In this document: positions 1-13,700 of the stretch, piece by piece | Layout of the letters: every line of letters starts with the position of its first letter | How positions within the stretch are numbered: the stretch's first letter is position 1 | Origin: Alphaproteobacteria bacterium | GTDB lineage: Bacteria; Pseudomonadota; Alphaproteobacteria; Caulobacterales; Aquidulcibacteraceae | Assembly: GCA_018969015.1 (NCBI GenBank) | Contig: JAGWZE010000004.1 | Location: 1 to 64,000, forward strand | Direction: 5' to 3' | DNA length: 64,000 nucleotides | The notes under the pieces: model-generated | What the model was told of the DNA's origin: nothing | Databases searched by the model: none | The model's input: the letters and a program-made list of their open reading frames with translations, nothing else | Program-made: the position numbers and the translations under genes

Positions 1-2
1 CG

Positions 3-419
3 GCGCAGTTCGCGTTTCGCGCGCTGCGTCCCGCGCCTGCGCCGCCTTCCGGTTTCGAGGCCGTCGAGGCGCCCCCGATCGAGCCGGACGTCGCCGAAAC
101 CTTCCGCGCCGCCGTCACCGCCGTTCTGATGGAGAAGGGGCGGCGGGTGGTGGTGATCCTCGATCCCGAGGCGCCGAAAGGCCGCCGGACGTTGCGCGTC
201 GGCGCGCGCTATCGCGACGGCTGGAAGGTGCGGGCGATCGACGACTCCGCCGTGGAGCTTCGCCGCGGCCGCGATGTCCGCCGCATCGAGCTTTTTGCCC
301 CGCCGCCTTCGGCGGACGCCGCTATGGACGGCGCCACGTTTGCAGTTTCGGGGGATGTCAGCGCCCCCCGCCAGGTTCTCACGCGCGATCGCGCCATGAC
401 CACGACGCAGAAGGAATGA
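3..419 (+). CDS. Type II secretion GspC/GspN-like protein, C-terminal part
   Basis: The reading frame is open from the window edge, so only the last 138 residues are visible and the start is missing. A Pro/Ala-rich linker is followed by a small beta-rich segment (RTLRVGARYRDGWKVRAID, then VELRRGRD and IELFAP) that resembles the periplasmic homology region of GspC/GspN/PilP-type inner-membrane secretion proteins. The stop codon overlaps the gspD start by four bases (ATGA), so the two are co-translated, which is the main support for a type II secretion role. The exact subunit is not certain; a methionine at 129 lies inside the domain and is not a credible start. Confidence 0.55.
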   Translation, partial: AQFAFRALRPAPAPPSGFEAVEAPPIEPDVAETFRAAVTAVLMEKGRRVVVILDPEAPKGRRTLRVGARYRDGWKVRAIDDSAVELRRGRDVRRIELFAPPPSADAAMDGATFAVSGDVSAPRQVLTRDRAMTTTQKE

Positions 420-2827
420 CCATGACGCTCCTGTCCTCGACCGCGCCGCGTCCGTCGCGCCGGATCGCGCATCTCCTGACGGTCGCGCCCCTGGCTCTGG
501 CGCTCAGCGCCTGCGCGGGGCTCCCGCGGTTCGAAGCGCGCACGCTTTTTGGCGGGCGTACCGACGCCGTGCAGACGCAGCCTCAGGACGCCCGCGCCAC
601 CGCGGCGCGCGTCGACCGCGCGCGCACGAGCGTTGAAATGATCAATGACGGCAAGGGCGCCGCCCCGGCCGTGAAGCGCAAGCCGGGCTCGGGTCCGGCC
701 GCCGCCGTCTCGCTCGACCCCGGCCCGCAGCCCTCGGGCGCCATTGCGCCCGTCGCGACCGCCGACGAAATCGCGGCCCTGCTGCCGGAGCGCACCGTGC
801 AGGCGACGCTGCCGCCGCAATCGCTGCCGCAGTTCATCGACACCGTGTTCGGCCAGGTTCTGAAGGTGCCGTACTACACAGGGCCGAACGTCGCGAACCG
901 CCGCGAGATCGTGGCGCTGCGCGGATCGGTGTCGTCGTCCAACCGCGCGTTCTTCGCGATGGCCCAGGCGGCGCTGCGCGAATACGGCGTGCTCGTGTCG
1001 ATCGAGAACGGAACGGTGCGCGTCGTCGAGGATCCCAACCTCGCGAACCAGACGCCGTTGTTCGTGCGTGATCGCGCGCTGCCGGACACGCCGGAGCCTT
1101 CGCGCCCCGTCGTGCAGTTCTTCGAACTGAAGGCGCTGGACGTGAAGTCCGTGATGGCGCTGCTCTCCGAGGCCTATCCCAATCGCGGCAAGGTGCGGTT
1201 CACGCCGCGCGAGGATCTCAACACGCTGGTGATCACGGGCAACGCGCGCGAAGTCGCGGCGGCTGCGGCGGTCGTCGACCAGATCGACCGTGCGCGCTTC
1301 GCCGACGGGCAGATCGCCCGCGTCGAGCCGGTGTTCTGGTCGGCCGAGCGTCTTGCCGACGCCGTCGCCCAGGCGCTGCGCGCCGAGGGCTACAATATCG
1401 GCATTGGCGCGGACGCCGCGAAGGATCCGGTGCTGTTCCTGCCGCTGCCGTTCTCTAACGACATTCTCGTCTTCTCGAACCGCAAGGACGTGTTCGACCG
1501 CGCCATGCAGTGGATCGAGCGCCTCGACAAGCCGGCAGCGTTTGGCGACCAGGAAGGCGTGTTCGTCTATGACGTGAAGAACACGACGGCGGCCGATCTC
1601 GGCGCGCTGATCGGGCAGGCCTCTCCCGAAGGCGCAGCGGCGCCGGCCGCTTCGCCGGTGCGCCGTCAGGCTCTGCCGCGGACCGGGGCCAATGCGCCGC
1701 CGCCGCTCGCCGCGCCGACGGCTTCGGGCGGCAAGATCACGGTCGACACGGCGGGCAATCGTCTGTTGTTCCGCGGAACGCCCACGGAGTTCGAGCGGGC
1801 GCGCGCCGTGATGGTCGCGCTCGACACCCCGCCGCTTCAAGTGCTCGTCGAGGTGACGATCGCGGAAGTGACGCTCACGGATGAGACGCGTCTCGGCGTC
1901 GAGTGGTTCCTGCGGCAGTTGAGCAGCGGCGACACGCTGACCGTGAACACGCAGGGCGGCTCCACGCGCGCCGCAGGCGGTCTCGGCGCGACGCTGACGC
2001 GGGCTTACACGCGGGGCAGCGTGACGGCGGCGCTCAACGCCTTCGCGAAGAACCAGAACGTCAATATCCTGTCCACGCCGCGCCTGCTGGCGCGCTCGGG
2101 ATCGGACGCACAGATCCTGATCGGCAACGACGTGCCGATCATCACGTCGCAGCGCGCGGCCGATCAGCAGACCGGCGGCAACACGGACATCCTGCAGACC
2201 GTGCAATATCGCCAGACCGGCGTGATCCTCACGGTGCGCCCCGTGGTGTATGGCGACGATCGCGTCGATATCGACCTCTACCAGGAGGTCTCGAGCCAAT
2301 CGACGACGACCGTGACGGGCATTGCGAGCCCGACCATCGCCAACCGGAGCGTGTCGACGAAACTTTCGCTGCGCGAAGGGACGACGGCGGTGATCGGCGG
2401 CATGATCCAGGACAATTACACGCGCGGCCAGGCGGGCGTTCCGCTGCTGAAAGATGCGCCGCTCGTCGGGCAAGCGTTCCGCACCGACACGGTCGAAGGC
2501 GGCAAGACCGAGCTTCTGATCCTCGTGACGCCCTACATCATGCGTTCCGACGATCAGATGGCGGCCACGGCGCAGACCTATGCGGACTCGATCGACCGGT
2601 CCTTCCGTCTTCGCGGATCGCGCACCTTCACGCTGCTGCCGTGGCGCTCGCCACTGGACCGGGCCCGCACCCATGGCGGCCAGGATCCACGGGGCGCGCC
2701 GGAAACCGCGCCGGCCCCGGCGCCGACGCCATCAGTGACGCCGTCCGCGCCCGCCGCGTCCCAACCAACGGCGGCGCTGATCCTGCCGCCGCCGCTGCGC
2801 GGGACGATGGGGCCTTCGCTCGACTGA
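416..2827 (+). CDS. gspD: Type II secretion system secretin GspD (lipoprotein form)
   Basis: 803 residues. This would form the outer-membrane channel through which folded periplasmic proteins leave the cell. An N-terminal signal ends in a lipobox (LSAC, Cys33), so it is predicted to be lipid-anchored and might not need a separate pilotin. N-domains follow: an N0-like segment at about 145-215 (SLPQFIDTVFGQVLKV) and N1 at about 225-290 with the typical LNTLVITG. The C-terminal secretin domain has VLVEVTIAEV, GNDVPIITSQ, the signature VIGGMIQDN and VPLLKDAPLVG, and ends in ILVTPYIM. A Pro/Ala tail closes the protein. An in-frame ATG at 422 is an alternative start. A terminator hairpin follows. 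Confidence 0.93.
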   Translation: MTMTLLSSTAPRPSRRIAHLLTVAPLALALSACAGLPRFEARTLFGGRTDAVQTQPQDARATAARVDRARTSVEMINDGKGAAPAVKRKPGSGPAAAVSLDPGPQPSGAIAPVATADEIAALLPERTVQATLPPQSLPQFIDTVFGQVLKVPYYTGPNVANRREIVALRGSVSSSNRAFFAMAQAALREYGVLVSIENGTVRVVEDPNLANQTPLFVRDRALPDTPEPSRPVVQFFELKALDVKSVMALLSEAYPNRGKVRFTPREDLNTLVITGNAREVAAAAAVVDQIDRARFADGQIARVEPVFWSAERLADAVAQALRAEGYNIGIGADAAKDPVLFLPLPFSNDILVFSNRKDVFDRAMQWIERLDKPAAFGDQEGVFVYDVKNTTAADLGALIGQASPEGAAAPAASPVRRQALPRTGANAPPPLAAPTASGGKITVDTAGNRLLFRGTPTEFERARAVMVALDTPPLQVLVEVTIAEVTLTDETRLGVEWFLRQLSSGDTLTVNTQGGSTRAAGGLGATLTRAYTRGSVTAALNAFAKNQNVNILSTPRLLARSGSDAQILIGNDVPIITSQRAADQQTGGNTDILQTVQYRQTGVILTVRPVVYGDDRVDIDLYQEVSSQSTTTVTGIASPTIANRSVSTKLSLREGTTAVIGGMIQDNYTRGQAGVPLLKDAPLVGQAFRTDTVEGGKTELLILVTPYIMRSDDQMAATAQTYADSIDRSFRLRGSRTFTLLPWRSPLDRARTHGGQDPRGAPETAPAPAPTPSVTPSAPAASQPTAALILPPPLRGTMGPSLD

Positions 2828-2853
2828 GCGAGACACCGACCGTCGAACAAAAA

Positions 2854-2889
2854 AGCGCCGCCTCCGAGGGGATGCGGCGCTCTTCTTTT
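2854..2889 (+). terminator. Rho-independent terminator after gspD
   Basis: A perfect 8-bp stem (AGCGCCGC with GCGGCGCT, 2854-2861 and 2874-2881) with a 12-nt loop is followed by the T-rich run TCTTCTTTT. It lies 26 bases after the gspD stop and before the oppositely directed barrel gene ends, so it ends the secretion operon. Confidence 0.85.
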
Positions 2890-2911
2890 GCGTCCCGTCG
2901 TGTGCGGACAA

Positions 2912-3802
2912 CTAGCGGTCGCCGCGCTCGTTCGCGCGCCAGGACAGCGTCAGGCCGACGCCGAAATCCGGGCTCGCATCGGTGAGGCCGACGCTCGCGT
3001 TGAGACCGATCTTCAGCGACGGCGTGAGGCGATGCGTGACATAGGCGCCAGCCTCAGCCGGATCTTCGCCCGCGCGCGAGGAGGATTCGCGCCAATCGGC
3101 GAACGCGCCCACGACGGTGTCGTCGGTGACGTCGATCCAGCCGCCGACGCCGGCTTGCCAGCCGTCTTCGCGCTTGAAGGCGGTCGCGTCCTCGAGGAAG
3201 CGGCGGCCCGCGTTCAGGTAGACGCCGCCGCCGTCGCGATCGAGCCCGACTTCCGCCGTCGCGGCGTAGTCCGTCACGCCGAGGCTCAGGCCCTTCTTCT
3301 CGTTGCCCGTGGGGAGGCGCACGCGGCCGGCGACGTCGAGATAGGTGTCGGCGCCGAGGAGCTCGTCGAACGTATAGGTGGCCGAGAGCGAGAGGTCGCT
3401 GAGGCCGGTGTTGGTGACGCGCTTCGTCGTCGTGGTCGTCGTCGTGCCGGTGGTCACCGAGCCGTCGTCTTCCGGATGATCACGGCCGCCGCCGCCGCCG
3501 CCGCTCGAGCCGCTGCGCAGGCCGCCATTGTCGTCGACGACGACGAACACCTGCGAGCCGATCGTCGTGGCGTCGCCGCGGACAGTCACGACCGGAAGGG
3601 AAGCGCGGAACGCCCAGTTGCCCGTGGTGACGCGCGCGGCGAGCGGAACCACGAGCACGTCCGTGCGCGAGTTCGTGCCGAACTTGCCCGAGGAATAATC
3701 GAGGCCGGTGGAGAGTTGTAGTTTGGTCTGCGCCATCGCGGACGGCGCCGCGGCGAGCAGGGCGGCCGCGACCGAGGCGGCGAGCAGAGCTTTCGTTTTC
3801 AT
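2912..3802 (-). CDS. Putative outer-membrane beta-barrel protein
   Basis: 296 residues. The start at 3802 is chosen because it has a good ribosome site (GAGAGGA) and begins a clean signal peptide ending AMA before QTKLQL. The rest is made of alternating amphipathic strands (TKLQLSTGLDY, WAFRASLPVVTV, LSLSATYTF, DVAGRVRLPTG, YLNAGRRF, DFGVGLTLSWR) typical of transporter-like or MetA-type barrels. A low-complexity Gly/Asp and Thr-run loop (GSVTTGTTTTTTTKR) sits at about residues 98-130, presumably extracellular. It follows the MCO/SCO genes on the same strand but after a 175-base gap containing a hairpin, so it may have its own promoter. Its cargo is unknown. Confidence 0.75.
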   Translation of the reverse strand: MKTKALLAASVAAALLAAAPSAMAQTKLQLSTGLDYSSGKFGTNSRTDVLVVPLAARVTTGNWAFRASLPVVTVRGDATTIGSQVFVVVDDNGGLRSGSSGGGGGGRDHPEDDGSVTTGTTTTTTTKRVTNTGLSDLSLSATYTFDELLGADTYLDVAGRVRLPTGNEKKGLSLGVTDYAATAEVGLDRDGGGVYLNAGRRFLEDATAFKREDGWQAGVGGWIDVTDDTVVGAFADWRESSSRAGEDPAEAGAYVTHRLTPSLKIGLNASVGLTDASPDFGVGLTLSWRANERGDR

Positions 3803-3926
3803 TGGATCCTCTCGTGGGTTGAGGGACCGTAGGCGCGGGCGCCAGGGGGCGCACCCGGTTTCAAGCTGGCGGCGAAGTTGCGCCCAGGCTTTCGCGGCGC
3901 GCGCGACGCGTGTGCGCAAACGACGA

Positions 3927-3955
3927 CGCCCGGAACGTCGTGAACGATCCGGGCG
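3927..3955 (-). terminator. Candidate terminator after the SCO-cytochrome c gene
   Basis: An 8-bp inverted repeat (CGCCCGGA with TCCGGGCG) with a 13-nt loop lies just past the stop of the gene ending at 3978. On the minus strand it is followed by a weak T-containing stretch (TCGTCGTTTGC), so termination may be partial. Confidence 0.45.
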
Positions 3956-3977
3956 CCGCACTTGCCGTTCGAATTAA

Positions 3978-4954
3978 CTATTTTCCGCCGGTTTTCACCG
4001 CGCCGCCGGACGCGAGCTTCGCGGTCTCGTCGTCGAGATACTTGAGCAGCGCGTCGGCTTCCACGTCGCCGAGCGAGAGGTTCGGCATCTTGAGGTTGTT
4101 GTATTTCGCCAGCATGGCGAGCGCCGTCGGATCCTTCTCGGCGATCATCTTGTCCGGCTCCTTGATCCAGCGCGACAGCCACAGCCGGTCGCGGCGGTGG
4201 GTGACGCGGACGAGGTCCGGGCCGAGATCGTCGCCGCCGCCGATGCGGTGGCAGGACGCGCAGCGCGCCCGGAAGATGAAGGCGCCAGGCGAGACTTCGC
4301 CGATCAGCTTGGCGTTCTCGTACGAGCCGGCCGACGAAATGCGGGGGCCGGTGGCGCCCTTCATCGTGAAGCCGATCAGGTTGGCGAGAACCTCGGGGCT
4401 GTCATAGGGGGAGCGCTTCTGCCAGCGAGCCGTCTTCTCGTTGCCGAACATGATGCTCGTCGAATGCTCGTTGAGCGCCTTCAGGTCGCCCGAGAGCAGG
4501 CCGAACTTGCGCTGCAGCGTGCTCACGTCCGCCTTCGAGCCGGTGAGGTAGGTCCAGCCCGGGCCGGTCTTGTAGCGCTGCGCGTAGGCCTTCAGCACCG
4601 CCGGCGTGTCCGTGTCCGGATCGATGGTGATCGAATAGAAGAAGATGTCCTTCCCCATCCGGTCCTTCAGAAGATCCGCGACGAGGCGCATCTGCGCCGT
4701 CTCGGCAGGGCAGACGTCCTTGCAGCTCGTGAAGAAGAACTGCACCACCACGAGCCGATCCTTGATCAGATCGTCGTAGAACTTGACCTGCTTGCCCTCC
4801 GACGTCGTGAGCACGACGTTCGGGAAGTAGTCGCCGTGCCAGCTTGCCGCGCGCGCGACGTCCGCCGCGCCGAGAAGCGCGACGGACGACAGCGCGGCGG
4901 CGAGGAGAGCCCCAGCGCGCGCCAGCACCGCGCGCAGAGGGTTCGCCAGTTGGA

Positions 4955-4958
<4 letters not shown>
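3978..4958 (-). CDS. SCO1/SenC copper chaperone fused to cytochrome c
   Basis: 326 residues. The ATG at 4958 overlaps the stop of the upstream oxidase gene by four bases. A signal sequence (to about residue 38, DVARAA) is followed by a thioredoxin-fold SCO domain with the copper CxxxC site (TSCKDVCP, Cys79 and Cys83) and the later ligand His in LNEHSTSIMFG. After a linker comes a c-type cytochrome domain with one haem motif CASCH (Cys233, Cys236, His237) and a likely axial Met291 in LKMPNL. SCO proteins deliver copper or act as thiol reductases. Fusion to a haem domain and tight coupling to a multicopper oxidase suggest that it metallates that oxidase and/or takes its electrons. The domains are clear; the partner role is inferred. 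Confidence 0.88.
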
Positions 4959-7294
<2,336 letters not shown>

Positions 7295-7758
7295 TGTCTT
7301 GCCCTGATCGTCGGCCCGCACGCCCCAGAAAAAACCCCGGCGCGGTAACCACAGCGACCATGGGAATAATCCTGAAGCGGTGGAACCGGATTCCCATTTG
7401 GGGCGAGGCCCTCGCGAACCTGTGAATTGACCTCGCAAAAAAGTCCGCACCCGGAAATTCGCCAAACAGGGCCGCTACGGGCCGGTTCTGTCGCAAAAAA
7501 TCCCCCAACACGCGAAGAGTTCACCAGCCAGGTGAACTTGTGTTTCGTTTTCAAGTCGCCTGCCTGGGGATTGGCGTTGCGACCTTCGTCGAGCGGTCCC
7601 TTTTTGGTTCACAATGGCGTGAGGTCGTGTGCCGGGGCGGAACTTCGAGGTTCGCGTTCCAGGCGACTTTCGCAGGCAGGATCGTGGGCTTGTCGCGCTC
7701 CTGGGGTGGTTAATGGACGGTCCGATGGTCCGTCGTGCGAAGGGCAGGGGTTAACGCG
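7295..7758. other. Divergent intergenic region between oxidase and giant RTX gene
   Basis: 464 bases without a gene, holding the promoters for two divergent transcripts. Visible items are a strong inverted repeat at 7518-7538 (listed separately) and two copies of TCGCAAAAAA starting near 7433 and 7490, which make a short AT-rich patch in otherwise GC-rich DNA. A run of AGGGG before 7759 is the ribosome site of the RTX gene. I could not place -35/-10 boxes with confidence. Confidence 0.6.
7518..7538. promoter_or_regulatory. Candidate operator, 8-bp inverted repeat
   Basis: AGTTCACC, a 5-base spacer, then GGTGAACT form a perfect dyad in the divergent promoter region of the multicopper oxidase and the giant RTX gene. 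Spacing and symmetry suit a dimeric helix-turn-helix regulator (for example GntR- or TetR-type). No regulator gene for it is seen nearby. Confidence 0.45.
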
Positions 7759-10700
7759 ATGGCGACGGAACTCTGGTGCAATATCACGTTCGATCCGGCC
7801 GCGATCGAGACCGCGCCTGGCGATCAGGTTCTTCCCGCCGTGGCGGACAATGGCGGCACGGGCTTCGGCGTCGCCTATGTCAATGGCAACGCCGTCACGG
7901 TGTCGTTCTTCGATGCGCTCGGCGCTCCGGATCCGGCGCTTCCGACTCTCACCGTCACGGACGGCGTCGGCACGAACCTGCGCGACGTCCAGATTGCCGC
8001 GGGCGGCCGCGGCATCGGCTACGGCATCGGCTGGACCGAGACCACCGCCTCCGGCATCAGCCAGATCCACTTCCGTTACATCGGCCTTGGCGCGATCGTC
8101 GGCGCCACCGAGCTCACCGTCTCCACCAATGTCGGCACGAACCAGCATGATCTGGCCGTCGCCGGTTACGGGATCGACGATCCCGCGACGCGTAGGACGA
8201 TCGTCGAGGGCTTCGACATGGCCTGGGTCGAAGGCGCGGGCGGGGCCCACGCCTTCGGCAACGTCATCGTCCAGCGCGTCGCCGTGCCGCTCAGCGCCAA
8301 GCGCGATCCGGCCGGCCCCCCGGCGCTTGCGGGGCTGGACGGGCAGGCCACGGTCGGCGGCAACGCGCAGACCGGCATCGGCAGCGGCCGCGATCCCTCG
8401 GTCGCGACAATTCACGGCACGAACGAATTGATCGTGACGTTCATCGACAACACCGGGAAGATCGTCCTCAAGGTCTATGACAACGCCGGCAATACGATCA
8501 CGGCGCAGACCACCGGCGTGAACGCCTCGAACGTGAACAATGTCGGCTTGGCTGGGGCCGCGCCGATCGCGGCCGCCAGCGCCGACCAGGCGCACGTGCT
8601 CGCGCTCGCGGGCGGCGGCTATGTCGTTGCCTGGGTCGCCACGCTCGGCGGCGGCAACAAGGTTCTCGCCGGTCGTGTGTTCACGCCGGGCGCCGTGGCC
8701 GGCACGTTCTCGGCCAGCGGCGTGCAGGTTTTCGACAATCTCGACGGCGCCTCGAACACCATCAGCGATTTCTCGATGTCGGCGCATACGGACAATGGCG
8801 GCTTCAGCCTGTCCTGGAATGCGGCCGACAGCCTGAATGGCGCGCCGGCGACGAGCGCGATCTTCTCGCGCAGCTACACGGCCGGCGGAATCGCGGACGA
8901 CATCGCCGCCTCGGTCTTTCACGCGCCCGCGGACGCCGTGAACGTCGTCACGGCGTCGCTCGTCGGTGACCGTGTCGTCGCGGTATATCAGGACAACCAG
9001 ATCGCGGGCGACATCAACATCGCGGCGCAGATCTTCGACACCCGCCTCGACCCGAACGGTCTGCCGATCGTCGAGAACGGCCCCGGCGTCGTCATCAATG
9101 GCGATGCGGGGGGACGCGTCATCAATGACGTCCTCGTCGGCTCGATCGGCGCGGACACGATCGACGGCGCCGGCGGCGCCGATATCCTCGACGGCGCGCT
9201 CGGCAACGATCTCATCATCGCTGGCGTCGGCAACGACACGATCGACGGCGGCGGCGGTTTCGACACCGTGCGCTTCACGGGCCGCTTCGTGCTCGGCAAC
9301 GATGCGCTGAGCGATTACACCGTCACCTATCTCGGCGCCGGCAATTTCACGATCACCGACAAGCGCGGCATCGACGGCACGGACCAGATCCACAACGTCG
9401 AGCTGTTCAACTTCCTCGGCAATGGCGTGACGCTGACGGCGCAGGAGCTTTCGCCCCTGCAGCCGAACGTGACGCCCACGCCCTGGGGCTTGACGAACAC
9501 GGACCTGGACCTGACGCCCGCGGCGGACGGCACGCCGGACGTCGATGGCTTCTTCGTCAACCACGACCTCGCGTCGCGGTTCGGCATCCAGTCGAATCCG
9601 TACATCGCCGACAGCGTCGGCCAGTTCGTCGGCGTCGTGTGGCAGTCCGCGCAGACGGTCGGCGGCCCGACGCGCATCTACGGCCAGTTCTACAACGTCG
9701 ACGTGACGTTCGATAAGTTCTTCCCGGCGATGCAGACGCTGAGCGACGGCGTCGGCATCGAATTCAATCCGGTCGTCGTCTCCGGCGGCGCTAACTCCGG
9801 CTGGGGCATCGCCTACGAGCAGGTCGATTCCGCGACCGATCTGTCGCGCGAAGTGGTCGTCAACTTCCTCGGCCCGACGGGTCTCACCAGCGCCGAAGTG
9901 AAGGCGCTCGTCGAAGGGCCGAACGTCGACCAGCACGACATCGCGCTCTCGGGCTCGTACCTCGACCGCACGCTCGGCGATCCCGTCGGCGGCTCCGCGC
10001 TGCCGCGCGGCATGTCCGACGGCTACAACGCCGTGTGGGTCTCGACGGATCTCGATCCGACGACGGGCGCCGCGCTCAACGTGCCGGGCGACGCCCACTA
10101 TGGCCGCATCATGATGCAGCGCTTCGAGGTGCCGATCGATGCGGTCGGCAACCCGGGCGCCTCCAAGGCCGGCGGCGTCGACGGCATCGCGGGCCTCGGC
10201 AGCGACGCGGCGGTGTGGGTCGGCGGCGAAGCGGGCGGGGCGGGCGCCATCGGCCGCAACCCCTCGACCTTCTCGCTGCACACCTTCGAAACCGGCATCG
10301 TCTATGTCGCCCAGGATCCGACGGGCGGCGAACGCGTGGTGTTCCGCGCCTATGACGACCTCGGAAACGTCATCCCGTTTGCCTCGGGCGCCAATCTCTC
10401 GGGCGCGTTCAAGGTCGCGCCGGGCACCAATGCGCAGATCACGTCCGCCGGCGCGGTGAACTTCGCCATCGCCTGGATCACGGCCGATGCGACGTCACCG
10501 TCCGGCTACACGGTGATGGGCACGTATCTTAACTCGGCGGGCAAAGGGCTGAACGGAACGGGCTTCGGGTTCGGCTCGCCGGGCGCGCCGTTCGTGCTGA
10601 CGAAGCTGCCGGCCGGGTTCAATCCGGCGACGGCGGATTTCCACATCACGGGCATCAGCGGCGAAAACAACAACGACGTCATCCTCACCTGGGGCATGAA

Positions 10701-13700
10701 CGGCGACGTGATGGCTCAGCACATCCGCGTCTCGCTCGATCCGGTCACGGGGATCGCGCTGGCGATGTTCGCCGAGGGCAATGTCGTCACGGTCAATGCC
10801 GATACGGCGGGCGTTCAGGATCACATCGGCGTCGCGGGCCTTCTGGGCGACCGCTTCATCACGGTGTGGCACGACGCGAACGCGGCCTACACGGACGGCA
10901 ACGACATCGTCGCGCGCGTGTTCGACACCCGCAACGCCGTCACGCCCGATCCGATCATCGGCGACTTCGTCAACCCGGTGACGGGCGTCATCCGTCCGAC
11001 CGCCGACGTGCTCGTCGGCACGAACGGCAACGACTTCATCCAGGGCGACATTTCCGACTCCGTCGGCAAGGTCGACGAGATCTATGGCGGCCTGGGCGAC
11101 GACGTCATTCTCGGCGGACCGGGCCTGCGCGGTCCGGCGGGCTCGCCGGAGTTCATCGACGGCGGCGAAGGCAACGACACCTCCCAGTACACCGGCCGCC
11201 TCAGCGACTACTCGATCGTCGTCAACGGCGATGGCACGATCTCGGTGAATGATTTGCGCCCGGCGTCCGACGCCGCCGGCAATCCGCTTCAGAACGACGG
11301 CAACGACGTCCTCATCAGCATCGAGAACATCCAGTTCCTCGATCTCGCCCATGGCGGCGCCGGCGCCGAGACGCTGACGCTCACCGGGTTCCCTGGGGTG
11401 GCGCCGCCGAAGGATCCGTCCTGGATCGGCACGCCGGCGCCCTGGAGCCTGACGGACACGACGCAGTACAAGGAAATCAAGATCGCCACGGACCCGACGC
11501 CGGGCACGCCGGCGGACGCGATGTCCACCATCGTCGTGACGAACCTGCAGCTCGGCGTGGGCATGTCGTGGGTGCAGAACGGCAACCAGGTGTGGGGTCT
11601 GTCCTTCGACGTGACCGGCACGCCCGATCCGCTCTTCATCGACGTCAACCGCCAGCTCACGGACGGCAACTTCAGCGCCAACACCGTTGGTCGCCTCTCG
11701 ATCGGCATGACCGGCCTGCTCGGCATGACGGCGGCGTGGGAATCGACGGACGCCACCGGCGACACCACGATCCACATCCGCACCGCCTCGCTCAGCACGA
11801 ACACGCCGTTCAACCCGGTCGCGGGCGGCGCGGTGCCGTCGGCGGGCTTCCTCGGCAATGAAATCGTGATCGTCGGGTCGAACGGCGCCGGCACGGCGGC
11901 GGGCCCGGTCGTGCTCGGCTACGAGACCGTCAACGCCGCCAACGATACGCTCGAGATGGGCTTCCACCTCGGCTACATCATGAAGGCCGCGGCGGGCGCG
12001 ACCTACGGCACGCTGACGATCGCGCGCTACGAAATTCCGAACTACGTGCTGGCGACCGACGCCGCCGGCGCGGTCGTCGTGGATGCGGCCGGCAACGGCG
12101 TGCTCGCAACGGACGCATTCGGCAACCTCATCCCGTCGACGCCGGCGCTCGCCGGTCGCGGCGCGGAGACGGCGCCGATATCGATCGGCCTCGACGGCCT
12201 GCGCGGCACGGCGGACGACAATGTCGGCATCGTGCTCACGAACGCCGGGTTGTATGCGGCGAACAGTGCGATCCTCGGATCGGATGCGGACCACACGGCG
12301 ATCCAGGGGCGGAATCTGACGCTCGCGGCGCTGCACGACATGCAGCTCGTCGTGACCTACATCGGCACGGACGAGAAAGTGCACCTGCGCGTCTTCGGCG
12401 CCGACGTGAACGCGGACGGGGATCGGTTCTTCGGCCCCGGCGCCGGCGGCGTCGACGTCGTCGAGCAAGGCATCACCACCTGGACGGAGATCGCGCTCCC
12501 GACCTCCACGCTGGGATCGGTCGCGGCCGGTCAGGATGCGATGGTGGTGTCGCAGCGCAACGGCTCGTTCGGCGTGTTCTGGGCGGCGCCCAATGGCGCC
12601 GGCGGGATCTCGATCCAGGGCCAGATCTTCACGGGAGCGGGCGCGGCCTGGGCGCCGTCGCCGGTCCTCACGTTCGCGACGGGCCTTCCGGCGACGACGC
12701 ACTTCCAGGTGGCGTCGACGAACCTCACGCCGGGCCTGCTCGAAGACGGCTTCTTCGTGTCGTGGGAGACGCCGACCGGCATCGTCGGTCAGCGCTTCAA
12801 CATGACGGGCGGAAGCGTCGGTCAGCTGGCGATCGTGGGCGATCCGACGTCCGGCATTCCGGGAACGCACAACACCCACGTCGTCGACGATCAGCGCATC
12901 GTCGTCGGCTACCAGGACGGCGCCGACGTCAGCGTCCAGTATCTCGATCTGCGTCAGCCGGGCGAGCTGCTCATCGGCCCGCGCAACGGCGCGCCGCGCG
13001 ACTCGATCGTCGGCACCGTGGGCGATGACGCGATGGACGGCCGCGCGCTCGATGACGAGCTGTGGGGCGGCCTCGGCAACGATCTCATCAGCCTCGGCTC
13101 GGGCAACGATATCGGCCATGGCGGCGCCGGCAACGACCAGATCCTCGGCGGCACTGGCCAGGACGTTCTCGAAGGCGAGGCCGGCGACGACCTCCTTTGG
13201 GGCGGGCGTGGCGATCCGGCCGACGCCGATCCCAAGAACGCGCGCGCCCTCGCGGCGGGCCTCGCCGCGGCGGGCGTCAGCGCGGTCGTGATCAACTCGA
13301 ACCCGGGCGCGGACATCATCTCCGGCGGCGCGGGGACCGACACGATCTCCTATCAGGCCGAGTTCGGGAACTTCGTCATCAACCTGGCGACCGGCATCGT
13401 CAGCAGCGATCGCGCCAATCTCGGCACGTTCATTCTGGAAGATGTCATCGGCGCGCTCGTGCCCGATCCGGCCGTGGGCGGTGCGGGCGTGACCGTGAGC
13501 CTCACGCACGACATCGAGAACGCGACGGGCGGCTTCGGCAACGATCTGCTCATCGGCGACGCCAACGCCAACGTGCTCGATGGTCAGCAGGGCAACAACA
13601 CCTATGACGGCGGCGGCGGGGCCGACACGATCGTCATCCACGGCGTGTTCTCGACCTACTCGTTCAACCGCGTGGGCACGACGATCACGATCTCCGACGC

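Noticed and set aside
209-2674. 821-residue open frame on the minus strand opposite gspD
   Set aside because: Arg/His/Asp-rich shadow of a well supported secretin gene.
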